Shown piece by piece: positions 1 to 8,983 of a stretch of DNA of 64,000 nucleotides. The notes below the pieces were generated by a model. It was not told the DNA's origin. It was given only the letters and a program-made list of their open reading frames with translations, and made no database searches. The DNA comes from DASUXY01 sp036377675 (lineage in GTDB: Bacteria; Bacillota; Bacilli; Bacillales; Amphibacillaceae). The stretch spans positions 1 to 64,000 of the forward strand of contig DASUXY010000057.1 of NCBI GenBank assembly GCA_036377675.1, written 5' to 3'. A program made the position numbers and the translations under genes. Numbering within the stretch: position 1 is the first letter of the stretch; the number at the start of each line of letters is the position of its first letter.

Positions 1-177
1 CGATCAGATGGCCTATTCTTTTTACACAATTATATGGACTCTATCATTCCTAGTGTTGAAAACCTAAATAGATGGAGGTGATAAATAATAAAGGACAAGC
101 TTTGAAAAGTAAAAATAAAAGTAATGGACAAAGGTTTTATTTTTCATGCTTATAGGAGGAGATTTAAGGGAGATATC

Positions 178-1545
178 ATGAAGGGTCATATGAAGATGTC
201 TAGGTCCTTGTCATTGTTTTCAGTTGTTTTATTTGGATTATCTTTTATGGCATTGACTACTGTGTTCAGTACTTATGGAATTGTAGCACAGTTATCTCAT
301 GGAATGGTTGCGGGTTCTTACATTATTGCATTAATCGTTATGTTGTTTACAGCCTATAGCTATGGACAAATGGCGAAAGAGTTTCCTGTTGCAGGGTTAG
401 CATATACGTATGTACAAAAAGCAATAAATCCAGAAATGGGCTTTTTGGTTGGTTGGGCAATATTAATGGATTATTTATTTATACCAATGGTTAATTATTT
501 ACTATTCGGTATCTTTTTTAACGCAGCAATACCTGAGGTACCTCCATCGATATGGATTTTATCTTTATTAATAATAGTCACGCTTATAAATACAAGAGGT
601 GTGAAAATTGCTGCCGGTACAAATGTATTTATAATTGGATCTTCTCTATTATTTCTTATAATATTTTGTACATTGTCTATCAAGGAAATTACTCTAGGAA
701 CGGGAACAGGGACATTATATAACATGGATCCGATAATTAATAGAGAGGAATCATTTAAATACGTTGTGGCTGGAGCTGCATTACTATGTTTTTCATTTCT
801 CGGATTTGATTCTGTATCTACTTTTTCGGAAGAAACAATAAATCCTAAGAAAAATATTCCCAAGGCAATATTTATCATAACGTTAATGGGAGGTTTGATT
901 TTTACAATGGTTTCTTACTTTGCTCATAATGTGTGGCCTGATTATATGAGTTTTACTGACCCTGACTCAGCTTCATATGACATTATTGGCCTTGTGGGCG
1001 GAAATGTATTAAAAACAATGTTTTTAGCAATTACAGCTATTGTTGTGTTTGGTTCAGCGATGTCCTCACAAGCAAGTGCTGCACGTGTTTTATATGCTAT
1101 GGGTCGGGAGGGACAATTGCCTAAGCGGTTTTTTGGAAAACTAAACAAGAAACATAAAACGCCAACAAATAATATCCTGTTAATTAGTTTCTTGTCATTA
1201 CCATCGTTATTTTTAAGTTTATCATTAGTTGCATCATTTATTAATTTTGGTGCGTTTCTGGCTTTTATCTTTGTAAATATTTCTGTAATTGTTTTATTTT
1301 TTGTAAAAAGAAAGAAAAGGACATTTAGTGATTTAATTTTATATTTATTAATTCCACTAACGGGTGCAGTTTTAGATATTTTGTTATTAATTAACTTAGA
1401 TTGGTATTCGATCATATTTGGAAGTATTTGGTTTTCACTAGGGATTTTATATTTGTTTGTTCTAACAAAGGGATTTAAATCGCGTATCCCGGAAATGAAT
1501 ATAACCGAAATAGAGTACAATAACAAAAAAGATCATATATTATAA
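178..1545 (+). CDS. APC family amino acid permease
   Basis: Integral membrane permease of the amino acid-polyamine-organocation superfamily, about 455 residues, with roughly 12 hydrophobic segments and the conserved first-helix glycine region. It closely resembles the next gene, so the two look like tandem paralogues. The start at 178 is preferred because it follows a purine-rich AAGGGAGA; an in-frame ATG at 124 would add 18 residues unlike the paralogue. The substrate is not readable from sequence; relatives import putrescine or amino acids. The nearby aminotransferase and aldehyde dehydrogenase make an amine or omega-amino acid a reasonable guess. Its base composition is noticeably more AT-rich than the neighbouring paralogue. 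Confidence 0.85.
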   Translation: MKGHMKMSRSLSLFSVVLFGLSFMALTTVFSTYGIVAQLSHGMVAGSYIIALIVMLFTAYSYGQMAKEFPVAGLAYTYVQKAINPEMGFLVGWAILMDYLFIPMVNYLLFGIFFNAAIPEVPPSIWILSLLIIVTLINTRGVKIAAGTNVFIIGSSLLFLIIFCTLSIKEITLGTGTGTLYNMDPIINREESFKYVVAGAALLCFSFLGFDSVSTFSEETINPKKNIPKAIFIITLMGGLIFTMVSYFAHNVWPDYMSFTDPDSASYDIIGLVGGNVLKTMFLAITAIVVFGSAMSSQASAARVLYAMGREGQLPKRFFGKLNKKHKTPTNNILLISFLSLPSLFLSLSLVASFINFGAFLAFIFVNISVIVLFFVKRKKRTFSDLILYLLIPLTGAVLDILLLINLDWYSIIFGSIWFSLGILYLFVLTKGFKSRIPEMNITEIEYNNKKDHIL

Positions 1546-1639
1546 GATTAATAGTCTGAAGATTCTCTCTACGAACTGTTTATTAATTGAGTGGTAAAGG
1601 TGTACTTGTTTTAATAAAATGACAAAAGGTGGTAGATGT

Positions 1640-3001
1640 ATGAATAAAAGTACTTCTCTAAAGCGATCGCTTGGGGTTTGGTCGATTGTTGCTTTAGGGT
1701 TAGGATATATGACACCGACAGTTGTGTTTGATACATTTGGGATTGTGTCAAGAATTACAAATGGGTTGGTACCATTAGCGTACCTTACCGCTTTACTCGT
1801 GATGATTTTGACGGCAATCAGCTATGGGAAAATGGTGCAGGTGTTTCCTGATGCGGGTTCAGCGTATACTTACACGCGAAAGACGATGGGAAATCATCTT
1901 GGATTTTTTGTCGGTTGGGCATCATTGTTAGATTATTTGCTGCTCCCTATGGTGAATGCTTTAATCATCCGGATTTATATGGAATCACTCTTTCCTAACG
2001 TACCTGTTTGGATTTGGGTGTTTTCGTATGTTTTCATCGTTACAGCCATTAATATTTACAGCATGGAATCTACATCTGGGTTAAATATGATTCTTGTCGT
2101 TTTTACGATTTTGTTAGTTGTTTTGTTCGTTATTATGGCCTCTGTACAACTTTTTCAAGGGGGAGGTGAAGGGACGATTTTCACACTTCATCCTCTTTCG
2201 AACGACAATGTCGATTTAATCGCTGTGTTAACAGGGGCAACTGTAGTCGCTTTTTCGTTTATCGGGTTCGATGCGATTACGATGTATACGGAGGAAGCTG
2301 AAAATTCAGCAACTGTACCGAAAGCGATTTTGTTCACCGTATTAATCGGCGGATTGATTTTTTTTACTGCTTCCTATTTTACCCAAGCGTTATTTCCAGA
2401 TTGGTCTGTATTTCGTGTGCTAGATGATACGCTGCCTGAGATCGGTCTGTACGTAGGCGGTGAATGGTTTCAGCTCATTTTCCTTGCGGGTGCGTTTGCA
2501 GCTACGGCCGCTTCTGGACTAGCATCACATGCAAGTGTATCCCGACTCCTTTATGTGATGGGACGAAACGGCATTCTTCCCCGAAAATTTTTTGGATATG
2601 TCCATCCAAAGTTCCGGACCCCGGTATTTACGATTGTCTTAACAGGGGCGGTTTCACTGTTTGCAATCGGACCTGATTTAGAATTGATCGCTTCAGTTAT
2701 AAATTTTGGGGCATTAATTGCGTTTTCTTTTGTAAATCTATCCGTGATTGCGTATTTTATCTTTAAGCAAAAAAGGTATCAAACCGGTTGGGATCTTTTT
2801 AAATATCTCATTATGCCTTCCTTAGGAGCTTTGAGCACAGGGATTTTATGGTATCACTTGCAAACAGATGCTTTTATTGGCGGGATAATTTGGATTAGCA
2901 TTGGATTTGTATATATGCTGTTTTTAACGAAGTTTTTTACCGTGAAACTAGGAAATTTTGATGAGGAAGAGGTCGATCAATCATTGGATTTAGAAGCGTA
3001 G
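1640..3001 (+). CDS. APC family amino acid permease (second copy)
   Basis: A second APC-superfamily permease, about 453 residues, alignable end to end with the preceding gene. Shared blocks include the GFFVGWASLLDYLLLPMVN stretch near residue 95 and the FSFIGFDAIT stretch near residue 210. The ATG at 1640 sits after AAAGGTGG; the ATG at 1619 lies upstream of that site and is unlikely. It lies about 95 bp behind the first permease with no terminator seen between them, so cotranscription is possible. Substrate unknown. A PuuP-like putrescine or amino acid importer is the nearest type I can name. Confidence 0.85.
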   Translation: MNKSTSLKRSLGVWSIVALGLGYMTPTVVFDTFGIVSRITNGLVPLAYLTALLVMILTAISYGKMVQVFPDAGSAYTYTRKTMGNHLGFFVGWASLLDYLLLPMVNALIIRIYMESLFPNVPVWIWVFSYVFIVTAINIYSMESTSGLNMILVVFTILLVVLFVIMASVQLFQGGGEGTIFTLHPLSNDNVDLIAVLTGATVVAFSFIGFDAITMYTEEAENSATVPKAILFTVLIGGLIFFTASYFTQALFPDWSVFRVLDDTLPEIGLYVGGEWFQLIFLAGAFAATAASGLASHASVSRLLYVMGRNGILPRKFFGYVHPKFRTPVFTIVLTGAVSLFAIGPDLELIASVINFGALIAFSFVNLSVIAYFIFKQKRYQTGWDLFKYLIMPSLGALSTGILWYHLQTDAFIGGIIWISIGFVYMLFLTKFFTVKLGNFDEEEVDQSLDLEA

Positions 3002-3233
3002 TACAGAGAAGGATCATTGTATCGAAAAGAGTCGAGCCCCCATCTTTTGTTTGTCCGGACTGCTATCATTTCCGTAGAATAAACTTCTGGGAAAAAACCC
3101 CGTATTGCCCCGTACTGATATGTGTTGGCTTGAAAAGTTCGCTTCTTCAAGCAATCGCCTACATTATGCAGTACGTTGTCCGTCCTCGAAATTGTGAGGG
3201 GCTTCCATATATAATAACGATCTCGGGAAACAC

Positions 3234-3262
3234 TTGACAGATTTTTCTGCATTCGGTATGAT
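3234..3262 (+). promoter_or_regulatory. sigma-A promoter of the S-box transcript
   Basis: TTGACA at 3234-3239 and TATGAT at 3257-3262 are separated by 17 bp. Transcription would begin about 25 bp before the SAM riboswitch, as expected for a riboswitch leader. The rest of 3002-3233 shows no convincing gene. Confidence 0.7.
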
Positions 3263-3293
3263 GTAGAAAATCTCTCACCAATTACATATTCAC

Positions 3294-3409
3294 TTCTTTA
3301 TCAAGAGTCGGGGGAGGAACCTGGTCCAAAGATCCCGTAGCAACCATTACTTTAGAGTAAACGGTGCTCATTCCAGCAAGTATATGGCTTGAAAGATAAG
3401 GACGAGTGT
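3294..3409 (+). promoter_or_regulatory. SAM-I (S-box) riboswitch
   Basis: The block carries the S-box signature in order: TTTATCAAGAG opening the P1/P2 region, GGGGGAGG, a CTGGTCC block, GTAGCAACC, GGTGCT followed by ATTCCAGCAAG, and closing GAAAGATAAGGACGAG pairing back to the start as P1. The order matches the yitJ-type S-box aptamer. It is followed within ten bases by an intrinsic terminator, so SAM binding should turn off the downstream flavoprotein gene. Confidence 0.9.
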
Positions 3410-3415
3410 AGTACT

Positions 3416-3447
3416 AAAAACCTCTTCCTTCGTGGGAAGAGGTTTTT
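3416..3447 (+). terminator. riboswitch-controlled terminator
   Basis: AAAAACCTCTTCC pairs with GGAAGAGGTTTTT across a six-base loop. It directly follows the S-box aptamer and precedes the ribosome binding site of the next gene, the layout of a transcriptional OFF switch. Confidence 0.85.
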
Positions 3448-3488
3448 CAATGAAATAATCCATCACACGATCAAAGGAGAATGATGAC

Positions 3489-4679
3489 ATGAAATTAACC
3501 GATTTAGAAACGATGGATGAACGGCTTTCACTGATGAAAAAAGTCGTCCAACCTTTTAAAAAAAGAGCACATCAGTATGATCAGGAAGGAAGTTTTCCTT
3601 TTGAAAATTTTAAAGACTTACAGGAAAGAGGATATCCTAGTCTTACTGTATCAAAGGAATATGGTGGATTAGGAATCTCTCTCTATGAAATGTTGAAGCA
3701 CCAAGAAATCATCGCCCAGGCAGATGCGTCTACTGCACTAGCAATCGGTTGGCATATGGGAGTTATCCAAACGATTGGTGAAAATAAATTATGGGATGAG
3801 CGTAAATATAAACAGGTTGTTCAAGATGTATTCGAATCGGGTGCTCTCATTAATAATTCGGTATCTGAGCGGGCAACGGGAAGTCCGGACCGTGGAGGGA
3901 AACCTGAAACAACTGCAACACAAACTGATGATGGATGGGTTATTAGTGGGCGTAAGACATTTACAACGATGGCACCGATCCTTACGTATTTTAATGTCAG
4001 TGCAACGATTGAAGGGACCGACCAAGTTGGTAACTTCCTCATCCATCGTGACCGACCCGGTGTCACCATTGAAGAGACATGGGATTCAATTGCGATGAAG
4101 GCAACGGGAAGCCATGATTTAGTATTAGAAAATGTCTCGGTCGCTCCAGATGATTTAGTCAGTTATCGTGGGCTTGGTAAAAAGTCGGCTCAAGGGGGTT
4201 GGTTGTTACATATTCCTGCTTGCTATTTAGGAATTGCCAAAGCGGCGCAACATGATGCCACTCAATTTGCGACTCATTATTCACCGAATAGTATAACGGG
4301 AACGATTTCCGAACTACCAAATGTAAAACAGAAGCTCGGTGAGATTCAATTATTATCCTTGCAAAGCAGCCATTTTTTATACGGGGTAGCGAGGAAATGG
4401 GATGAAAGTTGTTCGGAAGAGCGAGAAGCGATGAACGAAGAATTGAGTGCTGCCAAATTAGGGGTTGTCAACGGTGCTATGAAAATGGTCGATCTTGCCA
4501 TGCGGGTCGTTGGTGCACGAAGTTTATCGGAAACGAATCCCCTTCAACGCTATTATCGCGATGTTCGAGCAGGGTTACATAACCCACCGATGGAAGATGT
4601 AGCCATCATTCAACTAGCAGAACAGGCGATACGTGAGATCGAGTCCACGAATGATAAAAGTTATTCCTTAACTCGTTGA
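3489..4679 (+). CDS. acyl-CoA dehydrogenase-family flavoprotein, YdbM/SfnC-like
   Basis: A 396-residue protein with the acyl-CoA dehydrogenase fold: N-terminal helical part, a middle beta domain (ISGRKTFTTMAPI near residue 155, ATGSHDL near residue 205) and a C-terminal helical domain. The S-box leader ties it to sulfur supply. Established knowledge: relatives such as B. subtilis YdbM and Pseudomonas SfnC belong to sulfur-starvation regulons, and several family members are FMN-dependent monooxygenases acting on organosulfur compounds. I therefore infer a role in organosulfur use rather than beta-oxidation. AAAGGAGA stands eight bases before the ATG. It is monocistronic by layout and convergent with the next gene. 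Confidence 0.75.
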   Translation: MKLTDLETMDERLSLMKKVVQPFKKRAHQYDQEGSFPFENFKDLQERGYPSLTVSKEYGGLGISLYEMLKHQEIIAQADASTALAIGWHMGVIQTIGENKLWDERKYKQVVQDVFESGALINNSVSERATGSPDRGGKPETTATQTDDGWVISGRKTFTTMAPILTYFNVSATIEGTDQVGNFLIHRDRPGVTIEETWDSIAMKATGSHDLVLENVSVAPDDLVSYRGLGKKSAQGGWLLHIPACYLGIAKAAQHDATQFATHYSPNSITGTISELPNVKQKLGEIQLLSLQSSHFLYGVARKWDESCSEEREAMNEELSAAKLGVVNGAMKMVDLAMRVVGARSLSETNPLQRYYRDVRAGLHNPPMEDVAIIQLAEQAIREIESTNDKSYSLTR

Positions 4680-4885
4680 ATAGGGGGATTAGGGAAAGTC
4701 ACTTTTATTCGAGTTTATGATGATTTTCCTTTGATGAAAACGATGTCGTTTTAACAATTTCACTGTTGAGGAATGTTCAATGCGCGGCAACATCATGTTG
4801 CATAGGTTTGCATATCGTTTGTCTTCTTTTGTTGTGGGTCATCATCTTGTTATACGATTTTAGGTAGGCAGGTGAAAAGTGGTGA

Positions 4886-4937
4886 GAAGTTCGCCCCCAC
4901 TTTACCATGTTGGAATGTTTAAGTGGGGGGTAACTTC
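4886..4937. repeat. inverted repeat between convergent genes
   Basis: GAAGTT-CG-CCCCCACTT at 4886-4902 faces AAGTGGGGGGTAACTTC at 4921-4937: 17-bp arms with two mismatches and an 18-base loop. It may act as a two-way terminator, but neither side has a T-tract, so this is uncertain. Confidence 0.5.
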
Positions 4938-4961
4938 CCATATTCATTGAATAGGTTCGTT

Positions 4962-6404
4962 TTATGTTAACACTTCGGGTTCTTGTTTTTGTAACGCAAG
5001 TTGGTCTAAATGGTCGAGCGCATAATCTAAGGCATCCATTGCTTTGTCGATATCTGCTTTGGAAATATTTAAAGATGTACCGATGCGGAGTGTGTTTGGC
5101 ATAAATCCACCGATTAAGACACCTTTTTCCAATGCTTTTTCCCCTATGATATTAATAGGATATGTGCTTGGGTCAACTTCATGACTCGTATTTCGGTCTA
5201 ATTTAATGAAAGGTGTATTTTTCTCGTCTTTTACAAGTTCAACAATCCATAGGACGCCTGAACCGGCAACGAGCCCAACAGTTGGATGTTTTTCTTTAAG
5301 TTCTAACAATTTCTTTTCCATATATTGGCCGGCTTCTTTAGCTTGATTGACTAAGTCATTTTCAATCATATATTCGATATTGGCGCAAACAGCAGCCATA
5401 GCTATAGGATGACCGGAGTAAGTAGAAACGGTTTCCCAACGGTGTTGATCCATAAAGTCAGCGATCTCTTTATTAACCACTACCGCACCAGCAGGAATGG
5501 CAGAACTGGAAATTCCTTTAGCCATCGTGACAATATCTGGTTCAACCCCGTAATGTTGATAGTTAAACCATTCACCTGTCCGCCCAAATCCGGTTAATAC
5601 TTCATCGACAATCCACAAAATATCAAGTTCTTTTGTCATTTTGCGAATTTGTGGAATATATTCTTTCGGTGGTTTCACCGATCCGGCTCCTTGAGTAACC
5701 TCCGTCACCATTGCGGCTACTTGTTCGGGGCCTTGGTTTTCAATCATCCTTCTCGTATACGTGACACAAGCTAGTTCTCCTGTTTCATCGTGGCACGATC
5801 CGTATTCATGGCCAAGCGAACAACGCATGCAGTTCGGTGAAGGGGCAACCGCAACGATTCCGTCTTGATGACCAGGAACATGTCTCGGTTCTGTTTCTTC
5901 CTCTGTTTCAGTAATTCCACTGCGAACCCCTTTGATTCGAGTGAGAGACGATGCACCTCTCGTCCAGCCGTGAAAAGCATGTTCGCGGGTGATGGCATTC
6001 GGGCGATTTTTATACAGTCTTGCCAAGAAAAGCGCCGTCTCGTTTGCCTCACTACCTGTGGAAACAAAACGAATTTTACCCGGCCACTCTTCATCTCCAA
6101 GAATATCTTCCATGATATACTTGGCAGCGATGGCTTTATAATCCGATGTAAACGCATCCCATAAAAAACCATATCGATCAAGAGCTTCTTTGATTGCTTC
6201 ATTAATTTTTTCATTTTTTTGCCCTGTATTTACACAATAAAGTTGGTTAAAAAAGTCGAGTAAACGTGTTCCATCTGGCATGACGAGGTAGTCACCCTCA
6301 GTTGATTCAATTGGGACGGTTTGATATTCATCCTGTGCGGAAAAAGTCCTCATAATATATTTACGATCCCACTCTTCAACTTTCTTCCAATCGATGGTAG
6401 ACAT
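4962..6404 (-). CDS. class III PLP-dependent aminotransferase
   Basis: A 480-residue fold-type I aminotransferase. Visible features are STGSEANETALFLAR for cofactor phosphate binding (near residue 115), the WIVDEVLTGFGRTGEW block with the cofactor-binding aspartate (near residue 265), and MAKGISSS containing the Schiff-base lysine (near residue 295). A cysteine-containing insert (CMRCSLGHEYGSC, near residue 192) is seen in a Firmicutes subgroup of omega-amino acid and taurine/beta-alanine type enzymes; whether it binds metal is not known to me. The gene has its own sigma-54 promoter and an operator matching that of the aldehyde dehydrogenase gene. I infer that it produces the aldehyde that enzyme oxidises. 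The exact substrate is open. Confidence 0.85.
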   Translation of the reverse strand: MSTIDWKKVEEWDRKYIMRTFSAQDEYQTVPIESTEGDYLVMPDGTRLLDFFNQLYCVNTGQKNEKINEAIKEALDRYGFLWDAFTSDYKAIAAKYIMEDILGDEEWPGKIRFVSTGSEANETALFLARLYKNRPNAITREHAFHGWTRGASSLTRIKGVRSGITETEEETEPRHVPGHQDGIVAVAPSPNCMRCSLGHEYGSCHDETGELACVTYTRRMIENQGPEQVAAMVTEVTQGAGSVKPPKEYIPQIRKMTKELDILWIVDEVLTGFGRTGEWFNYQHYGVEPDIVTMAKGISSSAIPAGAVVVNKEIADFMDQHRWETVSTYSGHPIAMAAVCANIEYMIENDLVNQAKEAGQYMEKKLLELKEKHPTVGLVAGSGVLWIVELVKDEKNTPFIKLDRNTSHEVDPSTYPINIIGEKALEKGVLIGGFMPNTLRIGTSLNISKADIDKAMDALDYALDHLDQLALQKQEPEVLT

Positions 6405-6683
6405 TTTTTTCCTCCTTTAAATAATCGTGTACCATTCAACGTCAATTGAATGTTTACGAAATACCTAGATCCACTTGTAAAACCTTTTCAACCTTTCGTA
6501 AATCTCTTATCTGCTTAGCAAAACGATTCCGTCATTCAAAACGAAAACTCATGCCACCTAACTTATTGAAATGATGTCCACGATGGTGTTACTTTTTTGG
6601 AAAATGAATCCATTCATCCCTCCTTTCTATTGATTTGTGGTCCTCTTACCAATCAAACTTCTATGTCTTACCTCCATAATAAT

Positions 6684-6699
6684 TGCAAGAAAGATGCCA
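6684..6699 (-). promoter_or_regulatory. sigma-54 promoter for the aminotransferase gene
   Basis: On the minus strand TGGCATCTTTCTTGCA matches the -24/-12 consensus, with GG and GC separated by exactly ten bases. It lies about 280 bp upstream of the aminotransferase start, leaving a leader of some 265 bases in which I see no gene. Confidence 0.8.
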
Positions 6700-6740
6700 A
6701 TGATCACCCTGCGCGTAGATAAGGTTTTTGACATCTGTTG

Positions 6741-6757
6741 TGTTACATAATGGAACA
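6741..6757 (-). promoter_or_regulatory. operator for the sigma-54 activator
   Basis: Read on the minus strand, TGTTCCATTATGTAACA is a 17-bp imperfect palindrome 41 bp upstream of the -24 element. A sequence differing at only four central positions occurs 40 bp upstream of the sigma-54 promoter of the aldehyde dehydrogenase gene. It is the likely binding site of the neighbouring enhancer-binding protein. Confidence 0.7.
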
Positions 6758-6815
6758 TAGAAGTTCGAATGGGGGACAATTTCGTACAATTGACAAAGGA
6801 GTGAGCAAAGTTTAC

Positions 6816-6845
6816 ATAAAAAAACGCACCTTTTGAAAGTGCGTT
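6816..6845 (-). terminator. terminator of the sigma-54 activator gene
   Basis: AACGCAC / GTGCGTT stem with a nine-base loop. On the minus strand it is followed by a run of T, placing it 75 bp after the regulator stop codon. Confidence 0.85.
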
Positions 6846-6921
6846 GTGATTTTTAAAGAGTAGGCTCACTTGTAGGCGAGGATGAAGGGGGAAGATCGAA
6901 TCGTGATCTATTGTATCGACG

Positions 6922-8763
6922 CTAATCTTGTAAAGTTGGTTTGTTTTTTAATCGGTCTAGCTTTCTATATAGTGTATTACGTCCGATTCCTAGGATTTGT
7001 GCTGTTTTCGTCATATTCCCTCCTGTTTGTTTCATCGTTTGTAAAATGAGTTTATTTTCCGTATCTTGTAATAACGATCCTGTTCTTTTCATCTGTTGAG
7101 CATCCGTCAAAATGTAATCTGGAAATGAATGAACATCGATCAAATGATTCGTTGTTGAAAATGCAGCTTCTCGAATGGCGCTCATAAGCTGACGGACATT
7201 ACCTGGCCACGTATATTCCTCAATAAATTGTTCAGCATTTGTTGAAAAAGAAAGCGTTTGTTTATGCAACTCTTTTTCGACTTGTTTCAAAATCATTTTC
7301 GCAAATGGCAGACGGTCTTGTCGGTTTCTTAGGGGGGGAAGATGCACGTGGATCCCTTGTAACCGGTAAAATAAATCAGCTCGGAATGTCCCGTTTTGAA
7401 CTTTTTCCCATAGGTCGGTATGTGTCGCGGTAATGATTCGTACATCTACTGGAATGGATGTTGTACCCCCTATTCTCATGATGCGATAATCTTGTAACAC
7501 GCGTAATAAAGAAATCTGGATATCCATTGGTAACTCGGCAATTTCATCTAAAAAAAGGGTCCCACCGTCAGCTTGTTCGAATACACCAGGCTGTCCGGAA
7601 CGTTTAGCTCCGGTAAAGGCCCCACCTTCATAACCGAACAGTTCACTTTCAGCTAAGCTTTTAGTTATTCCTCCACAGTTCAGAGCAATGAACGGTTTTG
7701 CAGAACGGGGACTAGCTTCGTGAATAGCTTGACTAACCATTTCTTTGCCTGTGCCTGTTTCTCCTGTAATCATAACGGTATAAGGGGTTTGAGCTGCCTT
7801 TCTAGCGGTGGCTAATGCTTGATTAAATAATTCATCTTCTCCATAGATGTGAGCAAATGGATCATGTGAACATTGGTTCATTGTAGGTATCTGTTTCTTG
7901 TTCGTTGATCGGTCGGTTACAAAAATTTTTGGGGGAATCGTGTTCAGTATGATGCAAGCGGATAATTGCTTTCCTTCGCTCCCTTTCATATGCAGAGGGA
8001 TCGATTGAGTTGTCGTCTGTTGATGTTGAAATAACGGCTCGGTATTGGAAAATAGCTCTTCAAGGTAAATAGCCTTATCGATTATATTTTCTAATAGAAG
8101 AAGCTCGCGTGCCTCACGGTTGGTTCCGATAATTTGCCCATGTTGGTCTACCGCAAGTAATGCTTCATCATGTTTAGATGGTTGAGTAGATAAAGATAGA
8201 ATCATTTGTGGATTTCGCTGTTGAATAAGCAGCCGATCCTCTATATTTCTAGCGATTGTATCGACCATTCCTAACATAGAGGGATGGTACATATGCTCGT
8301 GACCACTGCTATTAAGAACAGCTCGTAAATTTCCATGTGGATCAAAAATCGGTGAACCGACACAATATAAAATATGGTGAGATGATAAATAGTGATCTTT
8401 TCCGATGACAGCTAAGGGTCTTTTCTCAATTGCAACCGTCCCCGCTGAATTTGTACCACGAATTTCCTCAGACCAATCGGCACCGTTTCGTAAATAAATT
8501 TTTTCTGTTTCTTGTAAAAATGAAGGATCTCCACGGCTTTCGAGTAATAGACCGGAAGAATTGGAAATCGCTACAATCGATCCCGATGATTTTAATGAGT
8601 ATGCGAATTGATCAATCATCGGGCGAATAAGCTGTAATAAGTCTTCTTGATGCTCGATATACTCTTTAAGTTCATGAGCTTGCAGGATCGCTTCTTTTGC
8701 CTTAGCAAGATTAGCATTATACCGTTTACTACGTTCCCATGACTGTGATAAGTTAGGATGCAT
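6922..8763 (-). CDS. sigma-54-dependent transcriptional activator, AcoR-like
   Basis: About 613 residues in three parts. The N-terminal half is a GAF/PAS-type sensor region. The central AAA+ domain (roughly residues 310-540) has Walker A GETGTGKE, the sigma-54 contact motif GAFTGA, and FLDEIAEL for Walker B. The C-terminus is a Fis-type helix-turn-helix (KTAQILGIGRNTLYRKLDRL). The architecture matches AcoR-type regulators of acetoin and aldehyde metabolism. It lies between the two genes that carry sigma-54 promoters and matched operators, so I infer that it activates both, with an aldehyde or amine precursor as signal. The ATG at 8763 is chosen because GGAGG lies upstream of it and overlaps the alternative start at 8781. 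Confidence 0.88.
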   Translation of the reverse strand: MHPNLSQSWERSKRYNANLAKAKEAILQAHELKEYIEHQEDLLQLIRPMIDQFAYSLKSSGSIVAISNSSGLLLESRGDPSFLQETEKIYLRNGADWSEEIRGTNSAGTVAIEKRPLAVIGKDHYLSSHHILYCVGSPIFDPHGNLRAVLNSSGHEHMYHPSMLGMVDTIARNIEDRLLIQQRNPQMILSLSTQPSKHDEALLAVDQHGQIIGTNREARELLLLENIIDKAIYLEELFSNTEPLFQHQQTTTQSIPLHMKGSEGKQLSACIILNTIPPKIFVTDRSTNKKQIPTMNQCSHDPFAHIYGEDELFNQALATARKAAQTPYTVMITGETGTGKEMVSQAIHEASPRSAKPFIALNCGGITKSLAESELFGYEGGAFTGAKRSGQPGVFEQADGGTLFLDEIAELPMDIQISLLRVLQDYRIMRIGGTTSIPVDVRIITATHTDLWEKVQNGTFRADLFYRLQGIHVHLPPLRNRQDRLPFAKMILKQVEKELHKQTLSFSTNAEQFIEEYTWPGNVRQLMSAIREAAFSTTNHLIDVHSFPDYILTDAQQMKRTGSLLQDTENKLILQTMKQTGGNMTKTAQILGIGRNTLYRKLDRLKNKPTLQD

Positions 8764-8864
8764 CGCCTTTCGTTCCTCCATTAATTATTTATCAATTCGG
8801 ATTTTAGTTCATTTTAGCATTCATTTACTGTATATTCAATCGATTGTGCCAATTTAGAAACAAC

Positions 8865-8881
8865 TGTTCCACTTTTGAACA
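8865..8881 (+). promoter_or_regulatory. operator for the sigma-54 activator
   Basis: TGTTCCACTTTTGAACA contains a perfect 6-bp inverted repeat with its flanks (CTGTTC...GAACAG at 8864-8882). It lies 40 bp upstream of the -24 box. It is nearly identical to the operator at 6741-6757, which sits 41 bp from its own promoter. Confidence 0.72.
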
Positions 8882-8921
8882 GCAGTTTCATGGAACGAGC
8901 ATCAACGAAGGCGCTTACAAT

Positions 8922-8937
8922 TGGCATGAAAATTGCG
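8922..8937 (+). promoter_or_regulatory. sigma-54 promoter for the aldehyde dehydrogenase gene
   Basis: TGGCATGAAAATTGCG fits the -24/-12 consensus with the invariant ten-base spacing between GG and GC. It lies about 45 bp before the start codon. Confidence 0.85.
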
Positions 8938-8983
8938 TCATTAAAGAGGCGCAAGGAAAATTAACATATGGAGGATGATGAAT

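Noticed and set aside
2977..3252. 91-codon minus-strand frame in the gap before the S-box
   Set aside because: No family resemblance; it overlaps the promoter and the end of the permease gene.
6543..6558. Possible second sigma-54 promoter nearer the aminotransferase (minus strand, TGGCATGAGTTTTCG)
   Set aside because: The -24 box is good but the -12 box lacks the required GC at the right spacing.
6627..6869. 80-codon minus-strand frame upstream of the aminotransferase
   Set aside because: It spans the terminator, the activator operator and the sigma-54 promoter, and has no ribosome binding site.
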